Below, piece by piece: positions 7,455 to 16,443 of a stretch of 24,611 nucleotides of DNA. The first letter of the stretch is position 1, and each line of letters starts with the position of its first letter. The DNA is from Pseudobacteroides sp035370245 (GTDB taxonomy: Bacteria; Bacillota; Clostridia; Acetivibrionales; DSM-2933). The stretch is from contig DAOOVO010000060.1 of the NCBI GenBank assembly GCA_035370245.1, forward strand, positions 1 through 24,611, in the 5' to 3' direction. The notes under the pieces are model-generated. The model searched no databases and was not told where the DNA came from. It worked only from the letters and a program-made list of their open reading frames with translations. Both the position numbers and the translations under genes were made by a program.

Positions 7455-7504
7455 AGAATTCAGGATTTAAAATATACCATCTTTATTTATAAATCCTGAA
7501 TTCT
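7455..7504. repeat. 15-bp inverted repeat between gatB and the kinase gene
   Basis: AGAATTCAGGATTTA (7455-7469) and its perfect complement (7490-7504) surround a 20-base loop; a further 4-bp helix (AATC/GATT) is possible. It lies just after gatB on minus. No T-run follows on minus, so it is an atypical terminator at best; a processing or stability hairpin is as likely. Confidence 0.5.
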
Positions 7505-7549
7505 ATGATTCTAAATTATTTTTTGCTATGCCGTAGGTGAGCCGGGGAA

Positions 7550-8983
7550 CTATATCTTCCCCAACTCATCCTTCAATATTTTATTTATAATTTGTGGATT
7601 GCCCTTCCCCTTGCTTTCCTTCATGCATTGTCCCACAAGGAAGCCGAAGGCTTTTTCCTTACCACCCTTATAATCGGCTACCGACTGGGGATTGGCTTCT
7701 AAAACTTTCTTTACAATGCCAACCAATGCTCCCTCATCATTAACAACCTCAAGGCCTTCCTCTTTAACTATCACTTCAGGATCTTTTTGTGTTTGGAACA
7801 TCTTATCGAAAACCTTTTTGGCAATTGTTCCGCTGATTTTTCCTGCATCTATTAACTTTACAAGTTTTGCCAGATACTCAGCAGGGAATGGTATATCACT
7901 TGGCTCCATTTCCTTTTCCTTCAGTATCCTCATAAGGTCGCCCATAATCCAGTTACTTACTGCCTTTGCATTATCGCACATTTTAACTGCCTCTTCAAAG
8001 AAATCGGCATAATATTTTGATGAAGTAAGTATGGCTGAATCGTATTCAGGCAATCCAAACTCTTCAACATACCTTTTTTTCCTTGCCTCAGGAAGCTCAG
8101 GCAAAGATGCCCTTATCTCTTCAATATAGCTGTCATCAAGAACAATAGGAACAAGATCGGGCTCGGGAAAATACCTGTAGTCATGAGCCTCTTCCTTGCT
8201 TCTCATTGCAACACTGACACCTTTATTGTCATCCCAACGCCTTGTTTCCTGTACAATAACTCCTCCATATTCAAGTTCCGTTTTCTGTCTCTTAAACTCA
8301 CCTTCAATGGCCCTTATGATTGCTTTGAAAGAGTTAAGGTTTTTCATTTCGGTTCTCGTACCGAACTCCTTTTGACCTACAGGTCTTATGGACAGGTTAA
8401 CATCCGCTCTAAGAGAACCTTCCTGCATTTTGCAATCGGAAACGCCGATGTACTCCAAAATAGCCTTCAATTGTTCCAAATATGCCTTCGCCTCTTCAGC
8501 CGACCTGATATCGGGCTCTGAAACTATCTCTATAAGCGGTACGCCGCATCTGTTATAATCAACCAGAGTACCTCTGTCCCATTCGTCATGTATAAGCTTT
8601 CCCGCATCTTCTTCTATATGGATTCTTGTAAGACCTATCCTTTTTTGCACTCCGTTTACTTCTATGTCAATATATCCATTTTTACATAATGGAAGGTCAT
8701 ATTGTGAAACCTGATATGCCTTAGGCAGGTCGGGATAAAAATAGTTCTTTCTATCCTGCTTGCTGAAGCGTGCAATCTCGCAATTTGTTGCAAGGCCTGC
8801 TTTTACTGCATATTCTACAACTTTTTTATTTAAGACAGGTAAAACACCCGGCATTCCTGTACATATAGGACAGCAATGCGTGTTCTCTTCGCCGCCAAAT
8901 TCAGTCGTACATGAGCAATATATCTTTGATTTAGTTGAAAGCTCAGCATGAACTTCCAAACCAATTACCAACTCGTAATCCAT
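7550..8983 (-). CDS. gatB: Aspartyl/glutamyl-tRNA amidotransferase subunit B
   Basis: Subunit B of the GatCAB complex, which phosphorylates the side chain of Glu-tRNA(Gln) (and often Asp-tRNA(Asn)) and amidates it with ammonia from GatA. 477 residues. MDYELVIGLEVHAEL opens the catalytic cradle. The Cys cluster (C23, C25, C38, C41; IYCSC and CCPICTGMPG) fits the zinc site. YFYPDLPKAYQVSQY, RIHIEEDAGK and YNRCGVPLIEIVSEPD are family signatures. A helical and YqeY-like tail domain that binds tRNA forms the last 150 residues. Upstream GTG (8992) and ATG (8989) touch the AAGGG ribosome binding site, so ATG at 8983 is chosen. Last gene of gatCAB, 24 bases after gatA. Confidence 0.97.
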   Translation of the reverse strand: MDYELVIGLEVHAELSTKSKIYCSCTTEFGGEENTHCCPICTGMPGVLPVLNKKVVEYAVKAGLATNCEIARFSKQDRKNYFYPDLPKAYQVSQYDLPLCKNGYIDIEVNGVQKRIGLTRIHIEEDAGKLIHDEWDRGTLVDYNRCGVPLIEIVSEPDIRSAEEAKAYLEQLKAILEYIGVSDCKMQEGSLRADVNLSIRPVGQKEFGTRTEMKNLNSFKAIIRAIEGEFKRQKTELEYGGVIVQETRRWDDNKGVSVAMRSKEEAHDYRYFPEPDLVPIVLDDSYIEEIRASLPELPEARKKRYVEEFGLPEYDSAILTSSKYYADFFEEAVKMCDNAKAVSNWIMGDLMRILKEKEMEPSDIPFPAEYLAKLVKLIDAGKISGTIAKKVFDKMFQTQKDPEVIVKEEGLEVVNDEGALVGIVKKVLEANPQSVADYKGGKEKAFGFLVGQCMKESKGKGNPQIINKILKDELGKI

Positions 8984-9007
8984 TGTCATCACCCTTCTTC
9001 TGTTATC

Positions 9008-10471
9008 CTATATTTTCGCCCTGAGCTTATGATATTCGGTATTCTGCTCAAATGTATATCCAACCCTTAATAAAGTGCTTTCATCCAAAGGCTTTCCGAT
9101 AAGCTGCAGGCCGATTGGAAGCTTGTTGGAGTCAAAACCGCATGGAACCACCAATCCGGGTAATCCCGCAATATTAACAGATACTGTAAAAATATCACCG
9201 AGATACATTTCAAGCGGATCGTCTATCTTCTCTCCAATCTTATATGCCGTAGTAGGTGCTGTAGGTCCTATAACCAGATCATACTTTGAAAAAGCTTCAT
9301 CAAAACCGTTTTTAATGAGAGTTCTTACTTGAAGGGCTTTTTTATAATAAGCATCATAGTAACCTGAACTAAGTGCATAGGTGCCCAGCATAATCCTTCT
9401 TTTTACCTCAGTTCCAAAGCCTTCGCTCCTTGACTGTTTGTAAAGGTCCAATAAATCGGTAAACTTTTCTGCTCTGTATCCGTATTTTACACCGTCATAC
9501 CTTGCAAGATTTGAGCTTGCTTCTGCTGATGATATAATATAATAAGCAGGTATTGCATACTCGGTAATAGGCAGTAAAAACTCTTCACACTCTGCACCAA
9601 GCTTTTTCAGCACTTCAACAGCGTTCATAATAGCATTCTTAACTTCGCTGTTTAAGCCTTCTCCATGTATATATTCTTTTGGTATACCGATCTTCATACC
9701 CTTAACATCGTTAATCAATGCCTTTGTAAAATCAGGATAGTCGGAATTTATTGATGTTGAATCCATAGGGTCATGGCCGCATATAGCATTCATAACAAGG
9801 GCACAATCAATCACATCCTTTGTCAAAGGTCCAATCTGATCCAAAGACGATGCAAATGCAACGAGCCCAAACCTTGATATTGATCCATATGTAGGCTTTA
9901 AGCCGACAACACCGCAAAATGATGCAGGCTGTCTTATAGAACCACCTGTATCCGATCCAAGGGCAAATACTGCCTCACCTGCTGCCACACAAGCTGCGGA
10001 CCCTCCGCTTGACCCTCCGGGAACTCTTTCAAGATCCCATGGATTGCAAGTCTTTTTAAAATATGAGTTTTCGGTAGAACCGCCCATTGCAAACTCATCC
10101 ATATTCAACTTTCCTAATAATACTGTATCCGCATCATAGAGCTTTTTAGCAACAGTTGCATTATATGGCGGTACAAAGTTATTTAACATTTTTGATGCAC
10201 AGGTGGTTTTTACGCCCTCCGTACAAATATTATCCTTCAATGCCATAGGAATACCGCCAAGCAATGATACCGATTCACCCTTATCAATTTTCTCCTGGAC
10301 TGCTTTTGCCCTATTTAGAGCCTCATCCTTGCATACGGTAATGTAACTTCCTACTTTTTCTTCAACATTTTGTATTCTATCAAGTACTGATTGGGTAATT
10401 TCAACAGCACTTGCTTTTTTACTGTTTAGCAAATCCTTCAATTCATGTGCCGTAAGTTCAAATAGTTCCAC
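9008..10471 (-). CDS. gatA: Glutamyl-tRNA(Gln) amidotransferase subunit A
   Basis: Glutaminase/amidase subunit of GatCAB that releases ammonia from glutamine. 487 residues with the amidase signature: K79 (ALKDNIC), cis-S154 in GGSSGGSA and nucleophile S178 in DTGGSIRQPA. These numbers equal those of the Staphylococcus aureus enzyme, which supports the GTG start at 10471. That GTG also has GGGAGG 7 bases upstream; the longer TTG frame from 10492 would start ahead of this site. Middle gene of gatCAB, 32 bases after gatC. Confidence 0.97.
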   Translation of the reverse strand: MELFELTAHELKDLLNSKKASAVEITQSVLDRIQNVEEKVGSYITVCKDEALNRAKAVQEKIDKGESVSLLGGIPMALKDNICTEGVKTTCASKMLNNFVPPYNATVAKKLYDADTVLLGKLNMDEFAMGGSTENSYFKKTCNPWDLERVPGGSSGGSAACVAAGEAVFALGSDTGGSIRQPASFCGVVGLKPTYGSISRFGLVAFASSLDQIGPLTKDVIDCALVMNAICGHDPMDSTSINSDYPDFTKALINDVKGMKIGIPKEYIHGEGLNSEVKNAIMNAVEVLKKLGAECEEFLLPITEYAIPAYYIISSAEASSNLARYDGVKYGYRAEKFTDLLDLYKQSRSEGFGTEVKRRIMLGTYALSSGYYDAYYKKALQVRTLIKNGFDEAFSKYDLVIGPTAPTTAYKIGEKIDDPLEMYLGDIFTVSVNIAGLPGLVVPCGFDSNKLPIGLQLIGKPLDESTLLRVGYTFEQNTEYHKLRAKI

Positions 10472-10503
10472 AATTCTACCTCCCGAATTCAATTTATTAT
10501 CCT

Positions 10504-10791
10504 CTATTCAACAACCTTCGGTACCTTAACGCATCCATTCTCCTTTGAAGGTGCATTTGCCAAAAGTTTTTCCCTGTCAAATGATTCTTTAACCTCGTCG
10601 TCTCTGAATACATTCTTTAGAGGCATAACATGTGCAGTTGGCTGTATATCTGATGTATCAAGTTCGTTGAGCTTGTCCACATATGAAATAATATTGCCCA
10701 TTTCAGAAGTTAATTTTACAATTTCCGCTTCTGTTAAATTTAGTCTGGCAAGTTGAGCAACATGTTCAATAGTCTCTCTTGTTATCTTCAT
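10504..10791 (-). CDS. gatC: Aspartyl/glutamyl-tRNA amidotransferase subunit C
   Basis: Small stabilising subunit (95 residues) that wraps the GatA-GatB interface. Family features are MKITRETIEHVAQLARLNLT at the N-terminus, ELDTSDIQPTAHV in the middle and the C-terminal KENGCVKVPKVVE. ATG at 10791 has GGAGG 7 bases upstream; the longer frame from 10809 would begin before the ribosome binding site. First gene of gatCAB, with a promoter at 10814-10842 and a leader of about 16 bases. Confidence 0.96.
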   Translation of the reverse strand: MKITRETIEHVAQLARLNLTEAEIVKLTSEMGNIISYVDKLNELDTSDIQPTAHVMPLKNVFRDDEVKESFDREKLLANAPSKENGCVKVPKVVE

Positions 10792-10813
10792 AATCCTACC
10801 TCCATTCATAATG

Positions 10814-10842
10814 ATTATATTAAATGACTATATAAAAATCAA
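10814..10842 (-). promoter_or_regulatory. Sigma-A promoter of gatCAB
   Basis: TTGATT (10842-10837), 17 bases, TATAAT (10819-10814) on minus. The predicted start near 10807 leaves just enough room for the gatC ribosome binding site. The same TTGATT-17-TATAAT design precedes agrB. Confidence 0.75.
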
Positions 10843-10908
10843 TTAGAAATCTTGAAAATATTACTTATCCTATATGTTAGTGAATAAAATAAATTGCTCT
10901 AAAAAAAC

Positions 10909-10937
10909 AAAAAGACATATAATTAATATGCCTTTTT
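10909..10937 (-). terminator. Terminator after the 415-residue protein gene
   Basis: 12-bp arms (10909-10920, 10926-10937), 5-base loop, closing in an A5/T5 tract. One pair is A-C on plus but becomes a G-U wobble in the minus-strand RNA, so it serves the minus-strand gene ending at 11000. Confidence 0.8.
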
Positions 10938-10999
10938 TATACAGTTCTTATAATATGTATTTAATTTTTATAAAATATATTTAGTATGTTAACAAATTC

Positions 11000-12247
11000 C
11001 TACGCTCTACACTTCTCCAACAAATGATATACAGTGTCTCCTAAATCCGTCAGTGTTGCGTCTTTGTTCACTATTTTTTCTATCCCACCGGGACAATTGA
11101 GTCTGTATGAACCGTCCGGATTTCTTGTTGTTGTATTTAATATGTAACCGCATTCCTCATCATATCTTACGGATATATAGCGTTTTCCTTGTGTAAATTC
11201 GCTCCATTCCTTAACCTGCAATTCCTTTATAAGCTCTTTATCGGTAAAAGGATATACATCTTTGTCAACCTCTATTGTTTGTCTGATTGCTTCACCTAAC
11301 TGGTGGGGCGGAATCGGACCATCAAAGTATACAATATTATCCATAGCTCTTCCTTTACCTTCAATGTCTTTAGCATAAGGAATTATTATAATGTTGTTGT
11401 TTCTTCCAAAGAATATACTGGCAAAGCCTGTTTGAACAATCTTGTATTTCTTATTTTTAATTTTATTTTTACTGCCTCCAAATAGAGATTTTTCTTTTTT
11501 TACTTTCTCTTTTTTTACTTTCTCTTTTTTCTCTTTATTTATTATTAAATTGTTGTTATATGACTTATTTTGCTCTGCTTCTCTGCTTCTATCCTGATTT
11601 AGGGTTTCACCATATGCTCTATCAACAAATTTGTTTTGATCAAACATATTTCTATCAAGCATTTCCTGACTGTTATCGCTATCAAAACTGCTCGCCCCTG
11701 CCCAAGGAGTAAACCTGAAAGCAGACTGATTCACACTGTCATCCTGATTATGGCTGGTTTCCACTGAAAAACTTCCTGAATAGCTTGTGCTCTCAGCAGG
11801 AACAAGTCTTTGATTCATTACAACATTGTTATTCTGTATATAACTATTTTGATTATCTTCTCTTACAGGCTCATCATTAACACCAATCCTGCCGAACTTA
11901 GGATGCTCATATGTATCTAAACCGATGGTAGCTCTTTCGTTCTTCTTCTTAAAATAATTGGCAATATCCTGCTTTACATCATGATTAATTGTACTTGACG
12001 GTTTTTCTTTAGCAGACTTCTTGGGAAGCTCTATTTTAGGAAGTTTGATATTCGATATTTTATTCTTGATATCAATATCTTTTATAAAAACTACTGCTTT
12101 CTCCAGTCCTGCCTTCAATTTAGGATTCTTGTTTATACTCTCCCTAAACTTATCTAAAACCCTTATGTCCAAAAACTTAAACAAAAGGCTTAATACGACA
12201 GCGACAACAATGATGTCAATAATAACGAAAATTACAATAGCAGCCAT
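11000..12247 (-). CDS. Membrane-anchored protein of unknown function
   Basis: 415 residues in three parts. Residues 3-25 are one membrane span with a very short N-terminus, followed by a basic region. Residues 80-255 are a low-complexity linker rich in Asn, Gln, Ser and Lys that ends in a KKEKV repeat (about 240-253). Residues 265-413 form a compact globular domain (YKIVQTGFASIFFGRNNN, PIPPHQLGEAIRQTI, KRYISVRYDEECGYIL, LTDLGDTVYHLLEKC). I do not recognise the domain with confidence; a distant likeness to CdiI/DUF1436-type immunity folds is only a thought. The topology suggests a cytoplasmic C-terminal domain on a flexible tether. AGAGG precedes the ATG by 6 bases. It sits between ligA and gatCAB, with its own terminator at 10909-10937. 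Confidence 0.8.
   Translation of the reverse strand: MAAIVIFVIIDIIVVAVVLSLLFKFLDIRVLDKFRESINKNPKLKAGLEKAVVFIKDIDIKNKISNIKLPKIELPKKSAKEKPSSTINHDVKQDIANYFKKKNERATIGLDTYEHPKFGRIGVNDEPVREDNQNSYIQNNNVVMNQRLVPAESTSYSGSFSVETSHNQDDSVNQSAFRFTPWAGASSFDSDNSQEMLDRNMFDQNKFVDRAYGETLNQDRSREAEQNKSYNNNLIINKEKKEKVKKEKVKKEKSLFGGSKNKIKNKKYKIVQTGFASIFFGRNNNIIIIPYAKDIEGKGRAMDNIVYFDGPIPPHQLGEAIRQTIEVDKDVYPFTDKELIKELQVKEWSEFTQGKRYISVRYDEECGYILNTTTRNPDGSYRLNCPGGIEKIVNKDATLTDLGDTVYHLLEKCRA
11501..11530 (-). repeat. Two 15-bp tandem repeats within the coding region
   Basis: Two identical copies of TACTTTCTCTTTTTT (plus-strand reading) encode the KKEKV pentapeptide repeat of the linker. The length is a multiple of three, so copy-number change would lengthen or shorten the tether in frame. 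Confidence 0.85.
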
Positions 12248-12491
12248 AACATACCTCTTTTCAAAACAATCTAATACTTACAGATAAAAGAAACCTGTTG
12301 AAGATCAATTTTTATTAAATATTCCCATATTATGGAATTATTTTAATAAATATGATACTTTTTCTCTATATAATTATATTTTATCATAAATTTTTAAAAA
12401 AGATATCCATATTATTAATAATTTTTTAATATTATTTTAATAAATAATTTATATTTGTTATTTATTTATCATTCTTTATATGATGCAAAGA

Positions 12492-14486
12492 TCAATTATT
12501 AATCATATTCTTTAAATCTTCTTCGGATATAATGGGAATACCCAGCTCCTGTGCCTTTGTCAGTTTGCTTCCTGCATCCTCACCCGCAAGAACATAGGAT
12601 GTTTTTTTAGATACACTGCCGGAAACCTTTCCTCCATACATTTGGATAATTTCCGTAGCTTCATCCCTTGTCATAGAAGGAAGCGTTCCTGTAAGCACAA
12701 AAGTTTTGCCGCTAAAACGGTCATCCTTCTTTTTCTCCAAAGCCTTTGATTTCATATTAACACCTGAAGCCTTAAGCCTGTCTATCAATGAATGAACCTC
12801 GGGTCTTGCAAAGAAGTTTAAAATATCCTGCACCATGATATCGCCAAAATCAGGCAGTGCTATTAATTGTTCATACTTCGCATTCATTATGGAGTCCAAA
12901 TCGGGAAAATTGGCTGCTAGCACTCTGGCCGTCTGCTTTCCCACATTTCTTATTCCAAAGCCGGTTATGAGCTTGTCAATATCATTTTCTTTAGATTTGT
13001 CAATAGCCCTTATAAGATTATCCACCGACTTCTCTTTTCCAACAATCCCTTTATTTGTCAATTCTTCTCTATAATTATAAAGGCTATATAAATCTGCAAT
13101 ATCCTTTATGTACCCATCTGTCATCAAAGCCTCAACAGAACTTGGTCCTAATCCTTCAATATTCATGGCATCCTTTGATGCAAAATATATTATTCCTCTA
13201 ATTGCCTGTGCAACACATTCTGTTCCCGTACAGCGTATTTCGACACCGTTTTCTTCCCTTACGGCAGGTGCTCCGCATTTGGGGCATGTATTGGGTATTA
13301 CATATCTTTGTGCTTCAGGAGGCCTTTTTTCCGGAATGCTCCTTAAAACCTCAGGAATTATGTCGCCTGCCTTTTGAATAATGACCGTGTCACCTATTCT
13401 AATGTCCTTCATATCTATGTAATCCTGATTATGCAGAGTGGCCCTCGATACGGTAGTCCCGGCCAATCTAACCGGCTTTAATATGGCAAGAGGAGTCAGT
13501 CTTCCTGTGCGTCCAACCTGAACCTCAATATTTTCAACTGTTGTTTCTTTCTGTTCAGGCGGATATTTATATGCTACAGCCCATCTGGGAACTTTGCTGG
13601 TCATCCCCAGCTTTGCCCTGTCACTAAGGCTGTCAACCTTTACTACTGCTCCATCGATTCCAAAGGGCAAACTCCATCTGGAATTTCCGATACTTGAAAT
13701 AGCCTCCCAAACCTCATCTGCCGTTTTGCAAACACAGAAATCGGGACTTACATGGAAACCCTGTGACTTCAACCAGTTTAGTGACTCTGAATGAGATGCG
13801 AACTCCCTGCCCTGACAGATTTCCAGATTGAATACAAATATATCCAGATTCCTTTCCCTCACAATAGATGAATCCAATTGCCTCAATGTGCCTGCTGCAA
13901 GGTTTCTGGCAGTCTGGTATATTTTACCTCCAACTTCTTCCTGCCTGCGGTTAATTCTTTCAAATGTTTCATTGGTCATGTAAACCTCACCGCGGACCTC
14001 AAGATAGGGATATTTTTCAGAGATACTTTTAGGAATATTGGGTATTTCCAAAAGATTCTCATAAACCGACTCACCGATAACACCATCGCCTCTGGTTATT
14101 CCCTCAACAAAATTACCGTCAACATATCTTAAAACTACCGACAGTCCGTCAATCTTTTTCTCAACAACAAAAGTTGGATCGGAAAGCTCCTGTATCATTT
14201 TATTTACAAAACTATAAACTTCTTCCTTACTAAAAACATCCTGCAAACTTACGACAGGCACATCATGCTGTACCTTTCTCAACTCTCTCTTACTGGTTCC
14301 TCCCACCTTCTGTGTCGGTGAATCTGCAGTTGCAAATTGCGGATACTCCTTTTCAAGCCTTCTAAGCTCTAAAGAAAGTTGATCATATTCATAATCGGTA
14401 ATTTCGGGATCATCCTGATTATAATAACGGTCATTATGATATTCAATAAGCTTTCTTAGTTCTTCTATTCTATTTTTAATTTCCAT
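12492..14486 (-). CDS. ligA: NAD-dependent DNA ligase
   Basis: Joins nicks in duplex DNA during replication and repair using NAD+. 664 residues with the full LigA architecture. The Ia domain has YYNQDDPEITDYEYDQL at about 21-37. The adenylation domain has K111 in EKKIDGLS (usual form is KIDG), then RGDGVIGE and GIDGAVVKV. An OB fold (VQVGRTGRLTPLA, KAGDIIPEV) follows. The four-Cys zinc finger uses C401, C404, C419 and C424. Helix-hairpin-helix repeats lie at 425-580, and a BRCT domain from about 592 to the end (GKTFVLTGTLPSMTR). GGAAGGA precedes ATG by 8 bases. No pcrA is next to it; no clear terminator separates it from the upstream protease gene. Confidence 0.98.
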   Translation of the reverse strand: MEIKNRIEELRKLIEYHNDRYYNQDDPEITDYEYDQLSLELRRLEKEYPQFATADSPTQKVGGTSKRELRKVQHDVPVVSLQDVFSKEEVYSFVNKMIQELSDPTFVVEKKIDGLSVVLRYVDGNFVEGITRGDGVIGESVYENLLEIPNIPKSISEKYPYLEVRGEVYMTNETFERINRRQEEVGGKIYQTARNLAAGTLRQLDSSIVRERNLDIFVFNLEICQGREFASHSESLNWLKSQGFHVSPDFCVCKTADEVWEAISSIGNSRWSLPFGIDGAVVKVDSLSDRAKLGMTSKVPRWAVAYKYPPEQKETTVENIEVQVGRTGRLTPLAILKPVRLAGTTVSRATLHNQDYIDMKDIRIGDTVIIQKAGDIIPEVLRSIPEKRPPEAQRYVIPNTCPKCGAPAVREENGVEIRCTGTECVAQAIRGIIYFASKDAMNIEGLGPSSVEALMTDGYIKDIADLYSLYNYREELTNKGIVGKEKSVDNLIRAIDKSKENDIDKLITGFGIRNVGKQTARVLAANFPDLDSIMNAKYEQLIALPDFGDIMVQDILNFFARPEVHSLIDRLKASGVNMKSKALEKKKDDRFSGKTFVLTGTLPSMTRDEATEIIQMYGGKVSGSVSKKTSYVLAGEDAGSKLTKAQELGIPIISEEDLKNMINN

Positions 14487-14576
14487 ATATCCAGTCCTTC
14501 CTTGTATATATTTAAATAGTCAATACTTGCATATATTAAACACTCAATGTACATAAAAATACTCAATGCCACAAAA

Positions 14577-15284
14577 TTATTTTTTGCTCCTTGAGGGCTT
14601 TGATGAACCTCCCGACTTAATCAGGAACATATATATGGCAAAAAGACAAATAATCAACCAAAACAGCCCCCAAATAACCGAAGGAATATAAGGCCAAATT
14701 CTTGCGAGCTGGTCCGCATCACTTCCATTCGCCCTTCCGCCTATCATTTGAAGCGGAAATTTCAGCTTTACAAGTATTGTGTCCACAAATGTATCATATA
14801 CTGCATAAGCCACACTTGAGACACCTATTATGTCCAATGCCCAGTCTATAACCTTATCATTTTGAACCATATAAATTATTATCACGGCGGCTGCAAATAT
14901 TATGGAATAAAATAATTCAAATTTAAAATCACCATATTTTATAGATACTGTAAGTAATATGATTGCAATAATGCCGGGAACAAATTTTTTGAGAGGTGTT
15001 TTCTTTAAATACAATATAATTAGTCCAAAGAACAAGCTTCCCAAATACCCGCCATTCAATATCAAAACCTGAGAAAGCCATCCCTTTGTCTTAACAAGAG
15101 CATATCCGCTTTCATTAAAATTGATTCTTATTCCTTCTATCCCATAACCGAAAATAAATGCCATCAATGAATGTCCCAATTCGTGCATAAATACTGCAAA
15201 CAGCTTTAACGGCTTAATAATAACAGTATTCCACAGAATAAGAATAGCAGATAAAATAGCCAAGTATCTTCCAATTATTTTCAT
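14577..15284 (-). CDS. M50B-like membrane zinc metalloprotease
   Basis: 235-residue polytopic membrane protein with HELGH (H34, E35, H38) inside an early membrane segment, and a conserved downstream SDADQLARIWPYIPSVIWG motif that would hold the third metal ligand (Asp). This is the M50B-like peptidase pattern, similar to site-2-protease relatives with a minimal core. About six spans; basic C-terminal tail. The longest frame begins at ATG 15299, which lacks a ribosome binding site. GGGGA lies 9 bases ahead of ATG 15284, so that start is favoured (moderate certainty). It follows a small membrane protein by 34 bases and likely shares its transcript. The substrate is unknown. Confidence 0.85.
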   Translation of the reverse strand: MKIIGRYLAILSAILILWNTVIIKPLKLFAVFMHELGHSLMAFIFGYGIEGIRINFNESGYALVKTKGWLSQVLILNGGYLGSLFFGLIILYLKKTPLKKFVPGIIAIILLTVSIKYGDFKFELFYSIIFAAAVIIIYMVQNDKVIDWALDIIGVSSVAYAVYDTFVDTILVKLKFPLQMIGGRANGSDADQLARIWPYIPSVIWGLFWLIICLFAIYMFLIKSGGSSKPSRSKK

Positions 15285-15318
15285 ATACATTTTCCCCATA
15301 CAATAAATTAGATTTTAA

Positions 15319-15738
15319 TCATTTGTTTTTTCGAATAAAAGAGTTAATCATATATATTACAAGGAATATTCCCAGTATTAATCCAACACTGTCAATTATA
15401 TTTTTCCAATCGGAAACTGCAATATATATTTTAAAATAATACAGCTTTTGCACAAGATAGCACAGCAATATTCCCCCAACAATCCCAACAACAGCCATCT
15501 TGCTCTTTGCAGGAAACTTTTGAACATCAAACACCAGTATAAAAATAACTACAATGAGTAAAAAATCTACAGAATTACTGAGAAGGTAATTGTAGGACCT
15601 AAAAATCAATGAAGCAGCAGTAAATAAAACCAATAAAATCCCTAAAATAACAGGGAGAAGTGTTCTGGCTTTTTCTTTAAATTTATCGCTTCCAAAGACC
15701 AATATATATATAATTACCACTATTATCAGATTTGTCAT
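15319..15738 (-). CDS. Small four-span membrane protein, function unknown
   Basis: 139 residues with four predicted spans (about 3-16, 27-46, 56-71 with the adjoining 80-97, and 113-133) and a basic end (FIRKNK). I see no catalytic motif and recognise no family. AGGAG sits 6 bases upstream of ATG. It is the first gene of a likely unit with the M50B-like protease, so a partner or chaperone role for that protease is a possible guess. Confidence 0.75.
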   Translation of the reverse strand: MTNLIIVVIIYILVFGSDKFKEKARTLLPVILGILLVLFTAASLIFRSYNYLLSNSVDFLLIVVIFILVFDVQKFPAKSKMAVVGIVGGILLCYLVQKLYYFKIYIAVSDWKNIIDSVGLILGIFLVIYMINSFIRKNK

Positions 15739-15965
15739 GTTATACTCCTGTCCAAACTTTATATAAATTTACACTATAAAATCATTGTTTAATGTACTGT
15801 ATAAAATAATGCATTGAATTCATCATATGATCTTTCCAGAAATACTTAACATCGTTTATTATAATATTATTTTAACACATATGCCATTACTAAATTTATT
15901 TTTCTGAAAATTTTGTGCTAAAGCTATATATTTACTACACTATTTGCCATAATCAAATACAACTC

Positions 15966-16142
15966 ATGCGGGAAATAAAAAAAACTTCCCATAATCCATA
16001 TATTCCCACTGTCTTGAGCAGCAGAAAAACATATGAGCTATTAAAGGAAGTGTTAAGAGATTTTGATATGGAAATTATATGCACTAAAAAGACTGTTTAC
16101 TTTTTGAATTATGTAAACTTTAGTGCTCTAGAAAAGAAATAA
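15966..16142 (+). CDS. Doubtful 58-codon ORF
   Basis: A plus-strand frame from ATG 15966 to TAA 16142, convergent with spoVS and ending 5 bases before its stop. The frame stays open up to GTG 15915. Its composition is protein-like (KTYELLKEVLRDFDMEIICTKK), but there is no ribosome binding site before either start and its 3' end contains a long stem-loop (16081-16126). The gap 15739-16147 holds nothing else that I can support except the promoter that must serve the 15738 gene. Could be a gene remnant or chance. Confidence 0.22.
   Translation: MREIKKTSHNPYIPTVLSSRKTYELLKEVLRDFDMEIICTKKTVYFLNYVNFSALEKK
16081..16126 (-). terminator. Stem-loop downstream of spoVS
   Basis: GCACTAAA (16081-16088) pairs with 16119-16126 and GTTTAC (16095-16100) with 16113-16118, with a 6-base bulge and a 12-base loop. 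It lies 22 bases past the spoVS stop on minus. There is no T-run after it on minus, so it is a 3'-end hairpin of uncertain terminating strength. Confidence 0.45.
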
Positions 16143-16147
16143 TTTTT

Positions 16148-16411
16148 TTACCTTCTTGGTTCGACTAATAATTTTATTGCTGTTCTTTCTTCGCCGTCAA
16201 TCACAATGTCCGTAAAAGCAGGTATACATATAAGCTCAATTCCAGATGGGGCAACAAAGCCGCGGGCAATTGCGATAGCTTTAATAGCTTGGTTCAATGC
16301 TCCGGCACCTATAGCTTGAATTTCTGCAGAACCCTTTTCGCGAATAACACCTGCTAAAGCACCAGCAATAGAATTTGGATTGGATTTTGATGAGACTTTT
16401 AATACGTCCAT
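16148..16411 (-). CDS. spoVS: Stage V sporulation protein S
   Basis: 87-residue Alba-like nucleic-acid-binding protein needed for the progression of sporulation (spore coat and core maturation) in Bacillus subtilis. Near-identical to the B. subtilis protein in the core: KSNPNSIAGALAGVIR, AEIQAIGAGALNQAIKA, IARGFVAPSGIELIC and DGEERTAIKLLVEPR. AGGGGG lies 7 bases upstream of ATG. A sigma-H-type promoter lies directly before it. The order rny-ymdB-spoVS matches B. subtilis. Confidence 0.98.
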   Translation of the reverse strand: MDVLKVSSKSNPNSIAGALAGVIREKGSAEIQAIGAGALNQAIKAIAIARGFVAPSGIELICIPAFTDIVIDGEERTAIKLLVEPRR

Positions 16412-16443
16412 ACTCGTACCCCCTAAACTTTTTCGTAATTAAA

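Noticed and set aside
12248..12491. Extreme AT-rich gap considered as an origin or insertion scar
   Set aside because: No DnaA-box cluster, flanking repeats or gene remnants were seen; it is an ordinary AT-rich intergenic stretch.
14542..14568. ACTCAATG direct repeats 19 bp apart before ligA
   Set aside because: Only two 8-bp copies in AT-rich sequence, with no promoter arrangement that gives them meaning.
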